Assembly: GCA_025358295.1 (NCBI GenBank)
Contig: JANYJY010000001.1
Location: 1-64,000 of the forward strand
DNA: 64,000 nucleotides
Source: Gammaproteobacteria bacterium
Lineage (GTDB): Bacteria > Pseudomonadota > Gammaproteobacteria > Steroidobacterales > Steroidobacteraceae
Direction of reading: 5' to 3'
Shown: positions 53,003-61,682 of the stretch, in pieces
How positions within the stretch are numbered: the first letter of the stretch is position 1
How the letters are laid out: each line of letters starts with the position of its first letter
Made by a program: the position numbers and the translations under genes
Notes under the pieces: model-generated
Told to the model about the DNA's origin: nothing
The model's database searches: none
What the model saw: only the letters and a program-made list of their open reading frames with translations

Positions 53003-54132
53003 GGGCTAACCGTGCCGCCAAGGTACCGCAAGATCTCGGAACGCATCCGCGCACCGACCGCCGGCCACGTATAGCGCTCCATCGCCAATTGATATCCGGC
53101 CGCGCCGAATTGCCGGCACTGCTGCGGGTTCTGCAGCAACTCGATGAGCGCGGCGCTCAAGGCCTTTACGTCGCCCGGCGGCACCAAGCGGCCGGTAACC
53201 CCGTCGAGCACCATATCCGGAAGCGCACCCTCCATAGTGGCGACCACGGGCAAGCGGTGCATCATTGCCTCCACCACGGATATTCCGAACGGCTCGAGCC
53301 TCGTCGGCAGGCAAAACACCGATGAACGCGAAAAATGCGCACTCAGCTCGGTGAGCGGCACACGTCCGAGCAGCGTGCAATTCGGCAGCGTCAGGAGCGG
53401 GCTTGCACCTGCAATCGTCAAATGCGCCTGCGGTGCGACCCTCAATACTTCGCCAAATGCCTCCGCCAATTGCGGGCCGCCCTTGCGCACCCAGTCTTCT
53501 CCGACGAAGAGGATGCGTTGATTGGCATACGCCTCATTGGCGAGATCCTCGCGGCCGCCGGCCCTGACATTGCCACCGGCGTATATGCAGATGACTTTCT
53601 CCGGCGACATGCCGTAATGCTTGAGCAGATCTGCCGTCACATTGTGGCTGCGCGTAAAAATCCGCGCGCAGTTTTGATAAATCGTGCGCTCGAGGGCCAC
53701 CCACCGCGGCGGCCGCAAATTTCGTCGGTCGAAAAATGCCGACTCGAGATTCGACAAATGCGTGTGGTCGGTGTAAATGAAATGCGGCACACCGGGTACG
53801 CTGGTGTCGAACAGCGACTGAGTCTGTAGGGAAAATACGTGACGCTCAGGATCGATGAGGGACTGCATCGCCTGGCGAATGCGACGGAACAGGTAGCCTG
53901 TTCGAAAATAGCTTTCGCGCAGCGTCGCATCGCCCTGCAGAATCCGATCGCCATATTCAGAGACAATATGGTAAAGATTTGGCAACATCCAACGCCGGCG
54001 CGCTTTCACCAAATCCTTGAGCACGATATTCTCCAGCCGGTATTCGGGAAACGCTTCCCGAACGGTCTGCTCGATACTGTCACGCGACGGGTGCTCGTAC
54101 GTGCTTATGAAAGCAATGGTGTCTGGTCGCAT
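52999..54132 (-). CDS. Family 4-type glycosyltransferase
   Basis: 377 residues from ATG 54132; an upstream ATG at 54219 would overlap the divergent gene and adds an unconserved 29-residue leader. Two Rossmann domains, with the donor-binding signatures ILFVGEDWVRKGGPQLAEAF and the C-terminal PFGISVVEAMMHRLPVVAT (E-x7-E type) followed by GRLVPPGDVKAL. Transfers a nucleotide-sugar residue to a lipid-linked oligosaccharide or similar, cytoplasmic face of the membrane. Operon with the DUF2264 gene. Confidence 0.87.
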   Translation of the reverse strand: MRPDTIAFISTYEHPSRDSIEQTVREAFPEYRLENIVLKDLVKARRRWMLPNLYHIVSEYGDRILQGDATLRESYFRTGYLFRRIRQAMQSLIDPERHVFSLQTQSLFDTSVPGVPHFIYTDHTHLSNLESAFFDRRNLRPPRWVALERTIYQNCARIFTRSHNVTADLLKHYGMSPEKVICIYAGGNVRAGGREDLANEAYANQRILFVGEDWVRKGGPQLAEAFGEVLRVAPQAHLTIAGASPLLTLPNCTLLGRVPLTELSAHFSRSSVFCLPTRLEPFGISVVEAMMHRLPVVATMEGALPDMVLDGVTGRLVPPGDVKALSAALIELLQNPQQCRQFGAAGYQLAMERYTWPAVGARMRSEILRYLGGTVSP

Positions 54133-54217
54133 GGCAGTGGAGTTATCTCGTGCATCAAACCTATCATAAGTTGCCAACCGATAGTCGGACGGCCTCGCTT
54201 GCGTCCCGAGGTGGGGC

Positions 54218-54892
54218 ATGAACCGGCGCGAACGGGCGAGGCATGCGATCGAAGCGCGGGTATATCAAGATGCCATCGGCGCGCCGCCGCCCAGTAAATG
54301 GCGCTGCATCATCCCGCTTTTTACAGAACATGGCTATGCGTCCCGGGTATTACGCAAGCGCTTGGGTCTGCCCACTCCCTTGAACACCGAAGACCGTCGG
54401 GTTCTCGAGCAAACCATATTCCCCTGCTACGGGGTCAACCCGAGCTTTAAGAACGTGCTTTTCGTGGGGTGCAACACTTACACATCCGACTACCAACGGC
54501 TCTACTTCGCGGATCATAATTTCTGGACGATCGAACCGAATGCCGATTTGACCCAATTCGGTGCGCGCCAGCACGTGGTTGCACCGCTAGAGGAAATGGG
54601 CCGGCACTTTGCTGAGAACTTCTTCGACCTAATCATCTGCAACGGCGTCTTCGGCTGGGGATTGGACCGCGAGGAGCAGTGCAATGCTGCATTTGAACAG
54701 TGCCACACCTGTTTGCGCGAGGGCGGTCACCTGATTTTCGGCTGGGACGACGTCCCGCGTCGCACACCGATCGAAGTGGCGCAAATTGGTAGTCTGGCGC
54801 GGTATGGTCGATTCAACTTTCCGCCGCTTGGAACCTGGCGCTATCTGACCGACACGCCCTATCGGCACACCTTTGATTTTTATCAAAAGTGA
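54218..54892 (+). CDS. Class I SAM-dependent methyltransferase-like protein
   Basis: 224 residues. Motif I region NVLFVGCNTYTSDYQRLY (~87-104), post-I acidic TIEPNADLTQFGARQHV, and motif IV-like FFDLIICNGVFGWGLDREEQ are visible, as is a strand HLIFGWDDVP. This is a reduced class I methyltransferase fold, probably methylating a sugar or a small molecule of the polysaccharide pathway. Divergent from the GT4 gene, convergent with the membrane glycosyltransferase gene ending at 54906. Substrate not known. Confidence 0.7.
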   Translation: MNRRERARHAIEARVYQDAIGAPPPSKWRCIIPLFTEHGYASRVLRKRLGLPTPLNTEDRRVLEQTIFPCYGVNPSFKNVLFVGCNTYTSDYQRLYFADHNFWTIEPNADLTQFGARQHVVAPLEEMGRHFAENFFDLIICNGVFGWGLDREEQCNAAFEQCHTCLREGGHLIFGWDDVPRRTPIEVAQIGSLARYGRFNFPPLGTWRYLTDTPYRHTFDFYQK

Positions 54893-54905
54893 CAGCCGCC
54901 GGCCG

Positions 54906-56339
54906 TCACGGCGCCAACAGCGCGCCCATTCTTGTCACCCAAATAGGCCGGTAATTATGTTGGATGATGGTCGAACAGGACGGCGGCAATTGATTTGATC
55001 CTCGGCCGTCGCTGGAATTCAGCTGCAACAGCGGGATGTATTTGCCATCGAAAACCGCGGCGCAGGCCATGGTTGGCTGCTTGCCCAACTTGAGTCGCTG
55101 ACCGTAATTGAAGAAATCGAGCATGAACCGATTTTTCCCCCAGTAACACAGCGCAGGCGCTTCGCAAGCCGCTCGCCCACCGCCGCTCTCGGCGATGAAA
55201 CGTACGGCGGCCAGTGTATCGCGCTCACGCTCGTTCAAGGACTGCAAGTCCCGCCATGTACCGTGCAATAGGCTCCCGGCATAGATGACCACCCAGCTGC
55301 CGAACAGCAAGGTGAGGGCCGGGCCGACTTGGCAATTTGGCAGTGAACCCGATAATCGCCGCCGCCAAAATGCCTCAGCCGCGAGCGCGGCACACAGGCT
55401 CGCGGCAATCACGACGTCGAAATAGGCGTTGATGTCGACGCCGACACCACCGGAGGACACCACCGCCACCAGCGCAGCTATCAAGGCGTATACCACGGCA
55501 AATTCCGCAGATTCGCTGCGCCTGGCGTGGGGAATGAGCAGCAGGGTGAGCGCGATGATCGGCGCCAGGCACTGCATTGCCCAGCGGAATCGCACGATTG
55601 CCTGGTGGCGGGAAAATTCGCGCGCGGAAAGCAGGCTGTCAAAAAAGGAGCTGCCAAACACTCGCCAAACCAACAGGCTGATCGCAGCAAGCAGCAGCGC
55701 GCAGCACCCAGCCCAGGTGAGGAACGCGGATCTGGAACGCCGCATCAGCCACCAGGTGACCGCAATCGGCAGCGGAATCAATAAATGTTTGGTCCACCCT
55801 CCGGCGAGAATAAGCATCGATCCGAGCATGATCGCCCGCGTGCTCGCGTTGCCTCGCCACAGCACCACCATGCCCGATGTCATCAGGGCATGTGCCAGCC
55901 ACTGCGGATCGTCCATGCCGGCGTAGGAACGCGCATAGGTGAGGGCAAAAGCCGCAAATATTCCCGCACCCAGCCATCCCACTCGAGCCGATGCACCGAC
56001 GGTCCGCAGCCAAAAATAGATGTTTCCGGCGACGACGAACATGCTGATCAACGCAACCGCCCTGCCGGCAAATATATTATCGCCGGTTAGTTGGCCGATG
56101 CTCCCGACTATGTAAAACGACAGCGGTGGGTAATTGTTGATAATGGTGCCGCCGGACGACGAATACAGATCGCCCCCCTGAAGCGCTATTTGCGCAAAAA
56201 ACGCGTTCCAGCCTTCATTCGGATCGAGTGGCACGAAACGCCACAGCAGCGCCACGGGCTCGATGAGGCCCATCAGGACAGCCGCACCGATCAACGATAA
56301 TCCGCACCAATAGAGAAAATCATTGGCCGTGGTACGCAT
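54906..56339 (-). CDS. GT39/ArnT-like membrane glycosyltransferase
   Basis: 477 residues from ATG 56339; the frame is open back to 56471 but that would run into the divergent GT2 gene. Around eleven membrane helices. First loop FVPLDPNEGWNAFFAQIALQ carries the acidic catalytic patch (DPNEG) typical of PMT_2/GT39, and NNYPPLSFYIVG matches the second conserved loop. Likely transfers a polyprenyl-phosphate-linked sugar in the periplasm. The GT2-GtrA gene next door is a natural maker of such a donor. Confidence 0.78.
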   Translation of the reverse strand: MRTTANDFLYWCGLSLIGAAVLMGLIEPVALLWRFVPLDPNEGWNAFFAQIALQGGDLYSSSGGTIINNYPPLSFYIVGSIGQLTGDNIFAGRAVALISMFVVAGNIYFWLRTVGASARVGWLGAGIFAAFALTYARSYAGMDDPQWLAHALMTSGMVVLWRGNASTRAIMLGSMLILAGGWTKHLLIPLPIAVTWWLMRRSRSAFLTWAGCCALLLAAISLLVWRVFGSSFFDSLLSAREFSRHQAIVRFRWAMQCLAPIIALTLLLIPHARRSESAEFAVVYALIAALVAVVSSGGVGVDINAYFDVVIAASLCAALAAEAFWRRRLSGSLPNCQVGPALTLLFGSWVVIYAGSLLHGTWRDLQSLNERERDTLAAVRFIAESGGGRAACEAPALCYWGKNRFMLDFFNYGQRLKLGKQPTMACAAVFDGKYIPLLQLNSSDGRGSNQLPPSCSTIIQHNYRPIWVTRMGALLAP

Positions 56340-56412
56340 ATGACCGCTAGCGCCGAGCGGATCGGCCGATGGTTGGGAGAGTTTCGCGATCAAAGCGGAG
56401 TTATCATGTGAC

Positions 56413-57543
56413 TTGGCCGCCATTGCCGCAGGAGTGCGTGACATTAATCCCGGACCTGAATTGTCGATCATCGTACCGACCTATAACGAACGTGACAACG
56501 TTGGCGAGTTGGTTCGCCGATTGTCCGAGTGCCTCGGGGTTTTGCGATGGGAAGTGGTTTTCGTCGATGACGATTCGAAGGATGGCACTGCCGATATCAG
56601 CAGAGAGATCGGCCGTGCGGATGTGCGGGTGCGTTGCCTGCAGCGCATCGGCAGGCGCGGCCTGGCGTCCGCCTGCGTTGAGGGCATGCTGGCGACCACC
56701 GCTCCGATGCTGGCCGTCATGGATGCTGATTTGCAGCACGATGAGACACTGCTCGCGTCGATGTTTGCCCTGCTGAAGGACGAACCAGAAGTCGATATTG
56801 TTGTCGGCAGCCGCTACATTGCCGGCGGCAGCATCGGCGACTGGGACCGGTCGCGGGCCGGCATCAGCCGGTTTGCCACTCGGTTGAGCCGCCTCGTGGT
56901 GCCCGCAGACCTGACTGATCCCATGAGCGGCTTCTTCATGTTGCGACGGTCGACGCTCGACCTCAGCGTACGCGGACTATCGGCGATCGGATTCAAGATA
57001 CTCGCTGACATATTCGCATCGGCGCCGCGCACGCTCGTCTTCAAGGAATTGCCATACCGATTCGCACAACGCCAGCATGGCGAAAGCAAGCTCGATTCCG
57101 TCGTCGCGTGGGACTACGGCATGCTGGTGATGGACAAGCTTATCGGGCATGTCATCCCGGTGCGTTTTGTTGGCTTCGCGATCGTAGGCGGGATGGGAGT
57201 GGCCGTACACTTCTTCGTACTCGCCGTCCTGTTCAATGTGCTGCATGCGGAATTTGTGTTGAGCCAGGCAGTGGCAACACTGCTGGCGATGACGTTCAAT
57301 TTTTCCCTGAACAATGTACTAACCTATCGCGACATACGGCTGCGGGGCTGGCGCTGGCTGCGTGGCTGGCTGACTTTTGTCGCCGTCTGCGGCCTCGGCG
57401 CGTTCGCCAACGTGGGCGTGGCATCGTATTTGTACAAGGCCAACAACGGCTGGATACCCTCGGCAATCGCCGGCATCATGATCGGCGTCGTCTGGAATTA
57501 TGTCGCCTCCACCACGTTTACCTGGGGTCGTTCGAAGCGCTAG
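56413..57543 (+). CDS. Polyprenyl-phosphate glycosyltransferase (GT2, DPM-like) fused to a GtrA domain
   Basis: 376 residues from TTG 56413 (GTG at 56434 is an alternative). N-terminal GT2 domain: SIIVPTYNERDNV (~17-29), VDDDSKDGT, catalytic MDADLQHDE (~103-111) and DPMSGFFMLRR, as in dolichyl-phosphate-mannose synthases. From ~235: RFVGFAIVGGMGVAVHFFVL and NFSLNNVLTYRD, a four-helix GtrA domain thought to flip the lipid-linked sugar. It would supply sugar donor for the GT39-like enzyme encoded divergently. Overlaps the convergent flippase gene by 4 bases. Confidence 0.92.
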   Translation: MAAIAAGVRDINPGPELSIIVPTYNERDNVGELVRRLSECLGVLRWEVVFVDDDSKDGTADISREIGRADVRVRCLQRIGRRGLASACVEGMLATTAPMLAVMDADLQHDETLLASMFALLKDEPEVDIVVGSRYIAGGSIGDWDRSRAGISRFATRLSRLVVPADLTDPMSGFFMLRRSTLDLSVRGLSAIGFKILADIFASAPRTLVFKELPYRFAQRQHGESKLDSVVAWDYGMLVMDKLIGHVIPVRFVGFAIVGGMGVAVHFFVLAVLFNVLHAEFVLSQAVATLLAMTFNFSLNNVLTYRDIRLRGWRWLRGWLTFVAVCGLGAFANVGVASYLYKANNGWIPSAIAGIMIGVVWNYVASTTFTWGRSKR

Positions 57544-59003
57544 TGATCGGCGACTCTGGGGGCGAGTACCGGGAAGAATGTGCCCAGGCATTCACGAATG
57601 CCGATTTTCAGCGACCGATCGCAGATCCAGGCGGCACCCAAAAAAACAGCGGCGCCGACCGCGCCTCCGACAATCACGCCCCCCGCGCCAGGGACAGTGC
57701 GCGCGATGAACCACGCCGCCCCTCCTGACAGCGCGGCGATGGTTGATAGAACGATTCCCGAGCGCAGCAATTGAGGCGCGATCGGCGCAAAGATCGGCGG
57801 AGCCACGGACACGCCGGCAACCACAACCACCAGACTGGCCAGTATGCGGGCGATGCCGGCGGCAACCAGCCCGAATGGCCCTGAGAACCACGCCATGCTG
57901 CCGATCAGCACTACGTATTGCAACGCGTCCACCAGGAACAACCGCGGCACGGCGCCGGTCGCGGTCAGCAACGGCGCGATGGCTTGGAACAACAATTCAA
58001 ATAGATAGCCGATAGCCAGCAGCACCACCATGGGCGACGTTCCAGCCCATGCCGGGCCCAACACCGATTTCTCCAAGGGTCCTGCAAGGGCCACCAATAG
58101 CGCGGTGGCGGGCAGCAAGAAGCACATCAGCGCGGTGACATGTGAGCGCACCGCGGCCGTCAGGCGATTGGGGTCGTCGCGCAATCGGGCATACAGCGGC
58201 ATAGCCACCGTTCCCACGGCTTCATTGGCAAGTTGATTGGGCGTTTCCGCAAGCTTGTCCGCGAGCGAAAACAGACCCAAAGACGCCGTGCCCAGTCGCG
58301 CCGAAATCAAGACTTTTAAAATCAAATCCGAGGCGACACCGAGAATGGCGATGGCAAACATCCAGCGCCCGAAAGCAATGAGGTGTCGGCCCGCGGCATG
58401 CCGAAATCGAAACTTGGGCACGTGCGGCGCCACGACATAGCTCGATACGGTGAGCATGACGGCGCCGGCGACTTTGCCGATTATGATGGCGATTCCGCCC
58501 AAGGACGTTGCCAAGAACACGGCAACGCCCAGCTCGACGACAACGGTGCCGATACCGATCATCGCCAGGCGCGAGAAATTCAATTCGCGAATGAGTTCGG
58601 CGAGGCGCGGGCTCGCCAGCGAGGCGATGAAGGGCACCAGCGCGAGAGTGCGAATGGGCCCCACCGCCCGCGAGTCGTCAAACAGTCCGGCAATCAAGGG
58701 TGCGGCCAGCATCAGCACCAGGCACACGACGGCGCCTCGCAACACATTGATCGTCCAAGCAAGATCGTAATGCGCCTCATCGCGGACCGATGACTGCACA
58801 ATGGCCGCCGTCATGCCGGTCTCGGTGGCGCCCATCGCGGTTGTGACGGCGACGGCGGCGATAGCCACCAGCCCGAAGTCCTGCGGCGTCAGGAGTCGCC
58901 CGAGGATCAGCGTGCCGACAAGATACAGCGCCTTGGATAAGACTTTCTGAACGCCGTTCCAAACGAGTGCGTGTCCCGCACGGCGCTCTTCGCTAGCTTG
59001 CAC
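57540..59003 (-). CDS. Wzx-type polysaccharide flippase (MOP superfamily)
   Basis: 487 residues, about fourteen membrane helices. N-terminus GHALVWNGVQKVLSKALYLV followed by LILGRLLTPQDFGLVAIA matches the Polysacc_synt/WzxC-like group, which exports lipid-linked polysaccharide repeat units. Spaced 14 bases from the upstream GT2 gene, so one operon. Sequence alone cannot tell O-antigen from exopolysaccharide use. Confidence 0.88.
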   Translation of the reverse strand: MQASEERRAGHALVWNGVQKVLSKALYLVGTLILGRLLTPQDFGLVAIAAVAVTTAMGATETGMTAAIVQSSVRDEAHYDLAWTINVLRGAVVCLVLMLAAPLIAGLFDDSRAVGPIRTLALVPFIASLASPRLAELIRELNFSRLAMIGIGTVVVELGVAVFLATSLGGIAIIIGKVAGAVMLTVSSYVVAPHVPKFRFRHAAGRHLIAFGRWMFAIAILGVASDLILKVLISARLGTASLGLFSLADKLAETPNQLANEAVGTVAMPLYARLRDDPNRLTAAVRSHVTALMCFLLPATALLVALAGPLEKSVLGPAWAGTSPMVVLLAIGYLFELLFQAIAPLLTATGAVPRLFLVDALQYVVLIGSMAWFSGPFGLVAAGIARILASLVVVVAGVSVAPPIFAPIAPQLLRSGIVLSTIAALSGGAAWFIARTVPGAGGVIVGGAVGAAVFLGAAWICDRSLKIGIRECLGTFFPVLAPRVADH

Positions 59004-59017
59004 GGAGCCGAGCCACG

Positions 59018-59884
59018 TTACTTTTCATTGAAACCGGCCGCCACTCCGCGCAGCAAATCGACCACGAACGCGCGGCCGTTGACTTTCCGCAGATAGTCGC
59101 CGCGCAGACTGCCCAGCGACCAACGCTTCGAGCCGCGAGCAAGCTCGTAACCTAGGCGAATCAAGAACGACAGGCGACCGCGTCGCAACTCGCGGCCAAA
59201 CCATCCGCCCTGCGAACGTGCATAATTTGCATAGACCAAGGCCATATTCTGATCGTCTCGCCAATGCAGGTGGGTAATGGTGATCTGGGGCCAATAATGG
59301 ATCGCATAGCCCTTTTGCAAGGCTCGGTAGGCCCATTCAGGGTCCTCACAATAACGCACCAGCTCGGTTTCATCCAGCGGCCCAACCGCTTGAAACACCG
59401 CGAGTTCGGCGCCGAAATTGCCCCCGCAAAAATGATCCCCTTTCAACGGCACCGAGGTGAACAGGCGGGCCGCGGCTGAGGTCGATGTCGATGGGGCGCC
59501 CGGCTCGTCGGCGAGCACCCGGCCCGTGGCAATTTCCATCGGCTGGGCCTCGAGCACAGATTTCAATTCCTCCACCCAATGGGGATCGGCAATGCAGTCA
59601 TCATCCGTGGTTGCAAAGAACCGCGACCTCACGCGGGCAATTCCGGCATTGCGGCCGGCTGCTGCACCGCGCTGGTCGGAATGGACGTACTGTACCCGCA
59701 GGCCAAGCGCTGCAAATTCCTCCAGCATCGGCGCCAAGGCACCCGGCACGCCTTGATGCGCGAGTATGATCTCTACCGGCCACATTGAGCCCTCGGCGAG
59801 GGCACGAACGGAAGCGCGCAGGCAATCGCGCCCCAGTGTTGGGATGACGACGGTGAGATTGGCGGCGATGGGCTTTGCAGACAT
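59018..59884 (-). CDS. GT2-family glycosyltransferase
   Basis: 288 residues. N-terminal NLTVVIPTLGRDCLRASVRA, metal/nucleotide motif FFATTDDDCIADP (~88-100, D-x-D type), and the acceptor-side block PLDETELVRYCEDPEWAYRA (ED-x-E/W type) are the standard GT2 features. Last ~60 residues are basic, suggesting membrane contact. It precedes the flippase gene by 14 bases in the same operon. A rhamnosyl- or other sugar transferase, substrate unknown. Confidence 0.88.
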   Translation of the reverse strand: MSAKPIAANLTVVIPTLGRDCLRASVRALAEGSMWPVEIILAHQGVPGALAPMLEEFAALGLRVQYVHSDQRGAAAGRNAGIARVRSRFFATTDDDCIADPHWVEELKSVLEAQPMEIATGRVLADEPGAPSTSTSAAARLFTSVPLKGDHFCGGNFGAELAVFQAVGPLDETELVRYCEDPEWAYRALQKGYAIHYWPQITITHLHWRDDQNMALVYANYARSQGGWFGRELRRGRLSFLIRLGYELARGSKRWSLGSLRGDYLRKVNGRAFVVDLLRGVAAGFNEK

Positions 59885-60120
59885 GGAGCTTTGTAGCGAA
59901 TCGCTGGGGCACCGGTCAACCGAATGCCGAGAGTTACGTTAAATCCACCGCCGGATTATGCGACCTGCGTCACGCTTCTGCCGAGCTATCGATAGCAACG
60001 CGCGTCGTAAAGCGCATAATTTGACGGATTCCCGTCATTGGATTGATAGCAGCGTCGCTCCGGCTGGTTACATTCATCTCGCGTAAGCACCGAGTTGTCA
60101 CGCGGCGATCGAGAAGAGCA

Positions 60121-60885
60121 ATGGCAGAACTACTGCCGCACGATTTATCGGGTCGATTCCAACACGATGGCTTCGCCGTGGTCGATGAATTGACGACGGC
60201 AGAGGATATCGGCCAGGTCAGAAGCCTATTGGACCCGCTGTTCGATAGATTCGATTCGCTCGGCGAGCGGGCTTTCGACTTGGCCGGGCCAATCCTCCCC
60301 GGCGCGTCGCCAAAATCACCGGAAGTCAACGAAGCGGCGGTGCTTGAACCGAAATTGCGCGCGACCTTGACCTATGAGCGTTGCCGCAAGATCGCGCGCC
60401 ATCTACTCGGGGTGCCGGTGGGCTACCAATTCGACCATGCCATTTATAAAGCACCTCATAACCAGGCGCCGACGGCTTGGCACCAGGATGAGGCCTACAA
60501 CCTTGAGCCGATACCGCTGCGTTCGATCCATTTTTGGATACCGTTGCAACCCGTCAACGTAGAGAATGGCTGCATGTGGTTTATTCCCGGATCTCATCAC
60601 GGCGGATTGGTCACCCACGGCCTGGCCAACCGCCGTGGCGCGGGGGGCACGCGCGCGGTCGAGAACCTTGATTCCAGCAGCGCGGTCGCCTGCCCGCTCA
60701 GCGTGGGCGGCGCCACCATTCATCAGCCCCTCACCCTGCACTATACCGGCGCGAACCAATCCCATGAACATCGCCGCGCGTGGATCCTGCACTTCGGCGC
60801 TTATGGCAAAATGCGACATCTCTTGCATCCCACGAGCATCGCTGCGAGGCTACGGGCATGGGTACCTCGCCGACCTACTCTCTGA
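60121..60885 (+). CDS. Phytanoyl-CoA dioxygenase (PhyH)-family Fe(II)/2OG oxygenase
   Basis: 254 residues from ATG 60121, preceded by GAGAAGAG; an upstream ATG at 60043 only adds an unconserved leader. Metal ligands TAWHQDEAY (His121, Asp123) and LHYTGANQS (His207), with Arg in HEHRRAW for 2-oxoglutarate. PhyH proteins hydroxylate lipids, sugars or secondary-metabolite intermediates. It is followed (66 bases) by a PIG-L-like gene inside the polysaccharide block, so modification of a glycan or glycolipid is plausible. Divergent from the GT2 gene; 236 bases between them should contain both promoters. Confidence 0.83.
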   Translation: MAELLPHDLSGRFQHDGFAVVDELTTAEDIGQVRSLLDPLFDRFDSLGERAFDLAGPILPGASPKSPEVNEAAVLEPKLRATLTYERCRKIARHLLGVPVGYQFDHAIYKAPHNQAPTAWHQDEAYNLEPIPLRSIHFWIPLQPVNVENGCMWFIPGSHHGGLVTHGLANRRGAGGTRAVENLDSSSAVACPLSVGGATIHQPLTLHYTGANQSHEHRRAWILHFGAYGKMRHLLHPTSIAARLRAWVPRRPTL

Positions 60886-60951
60886 AGCCTCCGCGGCCAT
60901 CCGTGGGGCACGGGCCATCAATGGCCACCGTCAATACATGAGGCCTGGGAG

Positions 60952-61680
60952 TTGACGGCCGACAATCGATGGCCTGCCCTCGATCGGGGGCGAATCGTGG
61001 TCATCTCGCCTCATATGGACGACGCAGTCATGTCCACGGGCGCCACCATTGCAACCGCAGTTCGAGCCGGCGCGAAGGTCGATATTCTCACCGTGTTCGG
61101 CTATGGACCTGGGTCAAATACGCCGGCGGACGCCTGGGACAGCAAATCCGGGTTCGCCACCGAGGGCGAAGCATGCCGCGTGCGGCGGCTTGAAGACCGC
61201 GAGGCCTGCGGCATTCTGGGGGCTACGCCGCAGTGGTTCGACTTCGGTTCAGACGGTTATGAGCGCCACGGCAGCCGGCAGGAGATTCTATCGAGCGTGA
61301 TTGCCGCGGTCGCGGGAGCCGACTGTGTGCTGATTCCGGGATTCCCCCTGCTGCATCCCGACCATGACGAACTCACGCGACTACTATTGGGGGCGAGGTT
61401 GCACACTCAGATCGGTTTGTACGCCGAACAGCCTTATGCTTTTTGGGAACGCAAGCGAATCGACCCTGCCATGCAGGCCCCGGCACTCGAGAACACACTT
61501 AATTCGCCACTGCTATGGACCCGCCGGCGCACCGACCGCGAGGCGCGCTGGATGAAGTGGCGGGCGGTTCGATGCTACCGATCGCAGCTCTATCAATTGG
61601 GCCTGGCTCGCGTCGGCCTATTTCATTTGCTATGGCACGAATCGGCGCAGGGGGGCGAAGCCATCGCCTGGCTGCCCTGA
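60952..61680 (+). CDS. PIG-L/LmbE-family N-deacetylase
   Basis: 242 residues, TTG start. Zinc-site motifs VVISPHMDDAVMSTG (His21, Asp23, Asp24) and LLHPDHDEL (His135, His138) are the PIG-L signature. Family members remove an acetyl from GlcNAc-type sugars or amides. Together with the PhyH gene it may tailor a lipid-linked sugar. Ends 2 bases before the convergent lipoprotein gene. Confidence 0.88.
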   Translation: MTADNRWPALDRGRIVVISPHMDDAVMSTGATIATAVRAGAKVDILTVFGYGPGSNTPADAWDSKSGFATEGEACRVRRLEDREACGILGATPQWFDFGSDGYERHGSRQEILSSVIAAVAGADCVLIPGFPLLHPDHDELTRLLLGARLHTQIGLYAEQPYAFWERKRIDPAMQAPALENTLNSPLLWTRRRTDREARWMKWRAVRCYRSQLYQLGLARVGLFHLLWHESAQGGEAIAWLP

Positions 61681-61682
61681 CA

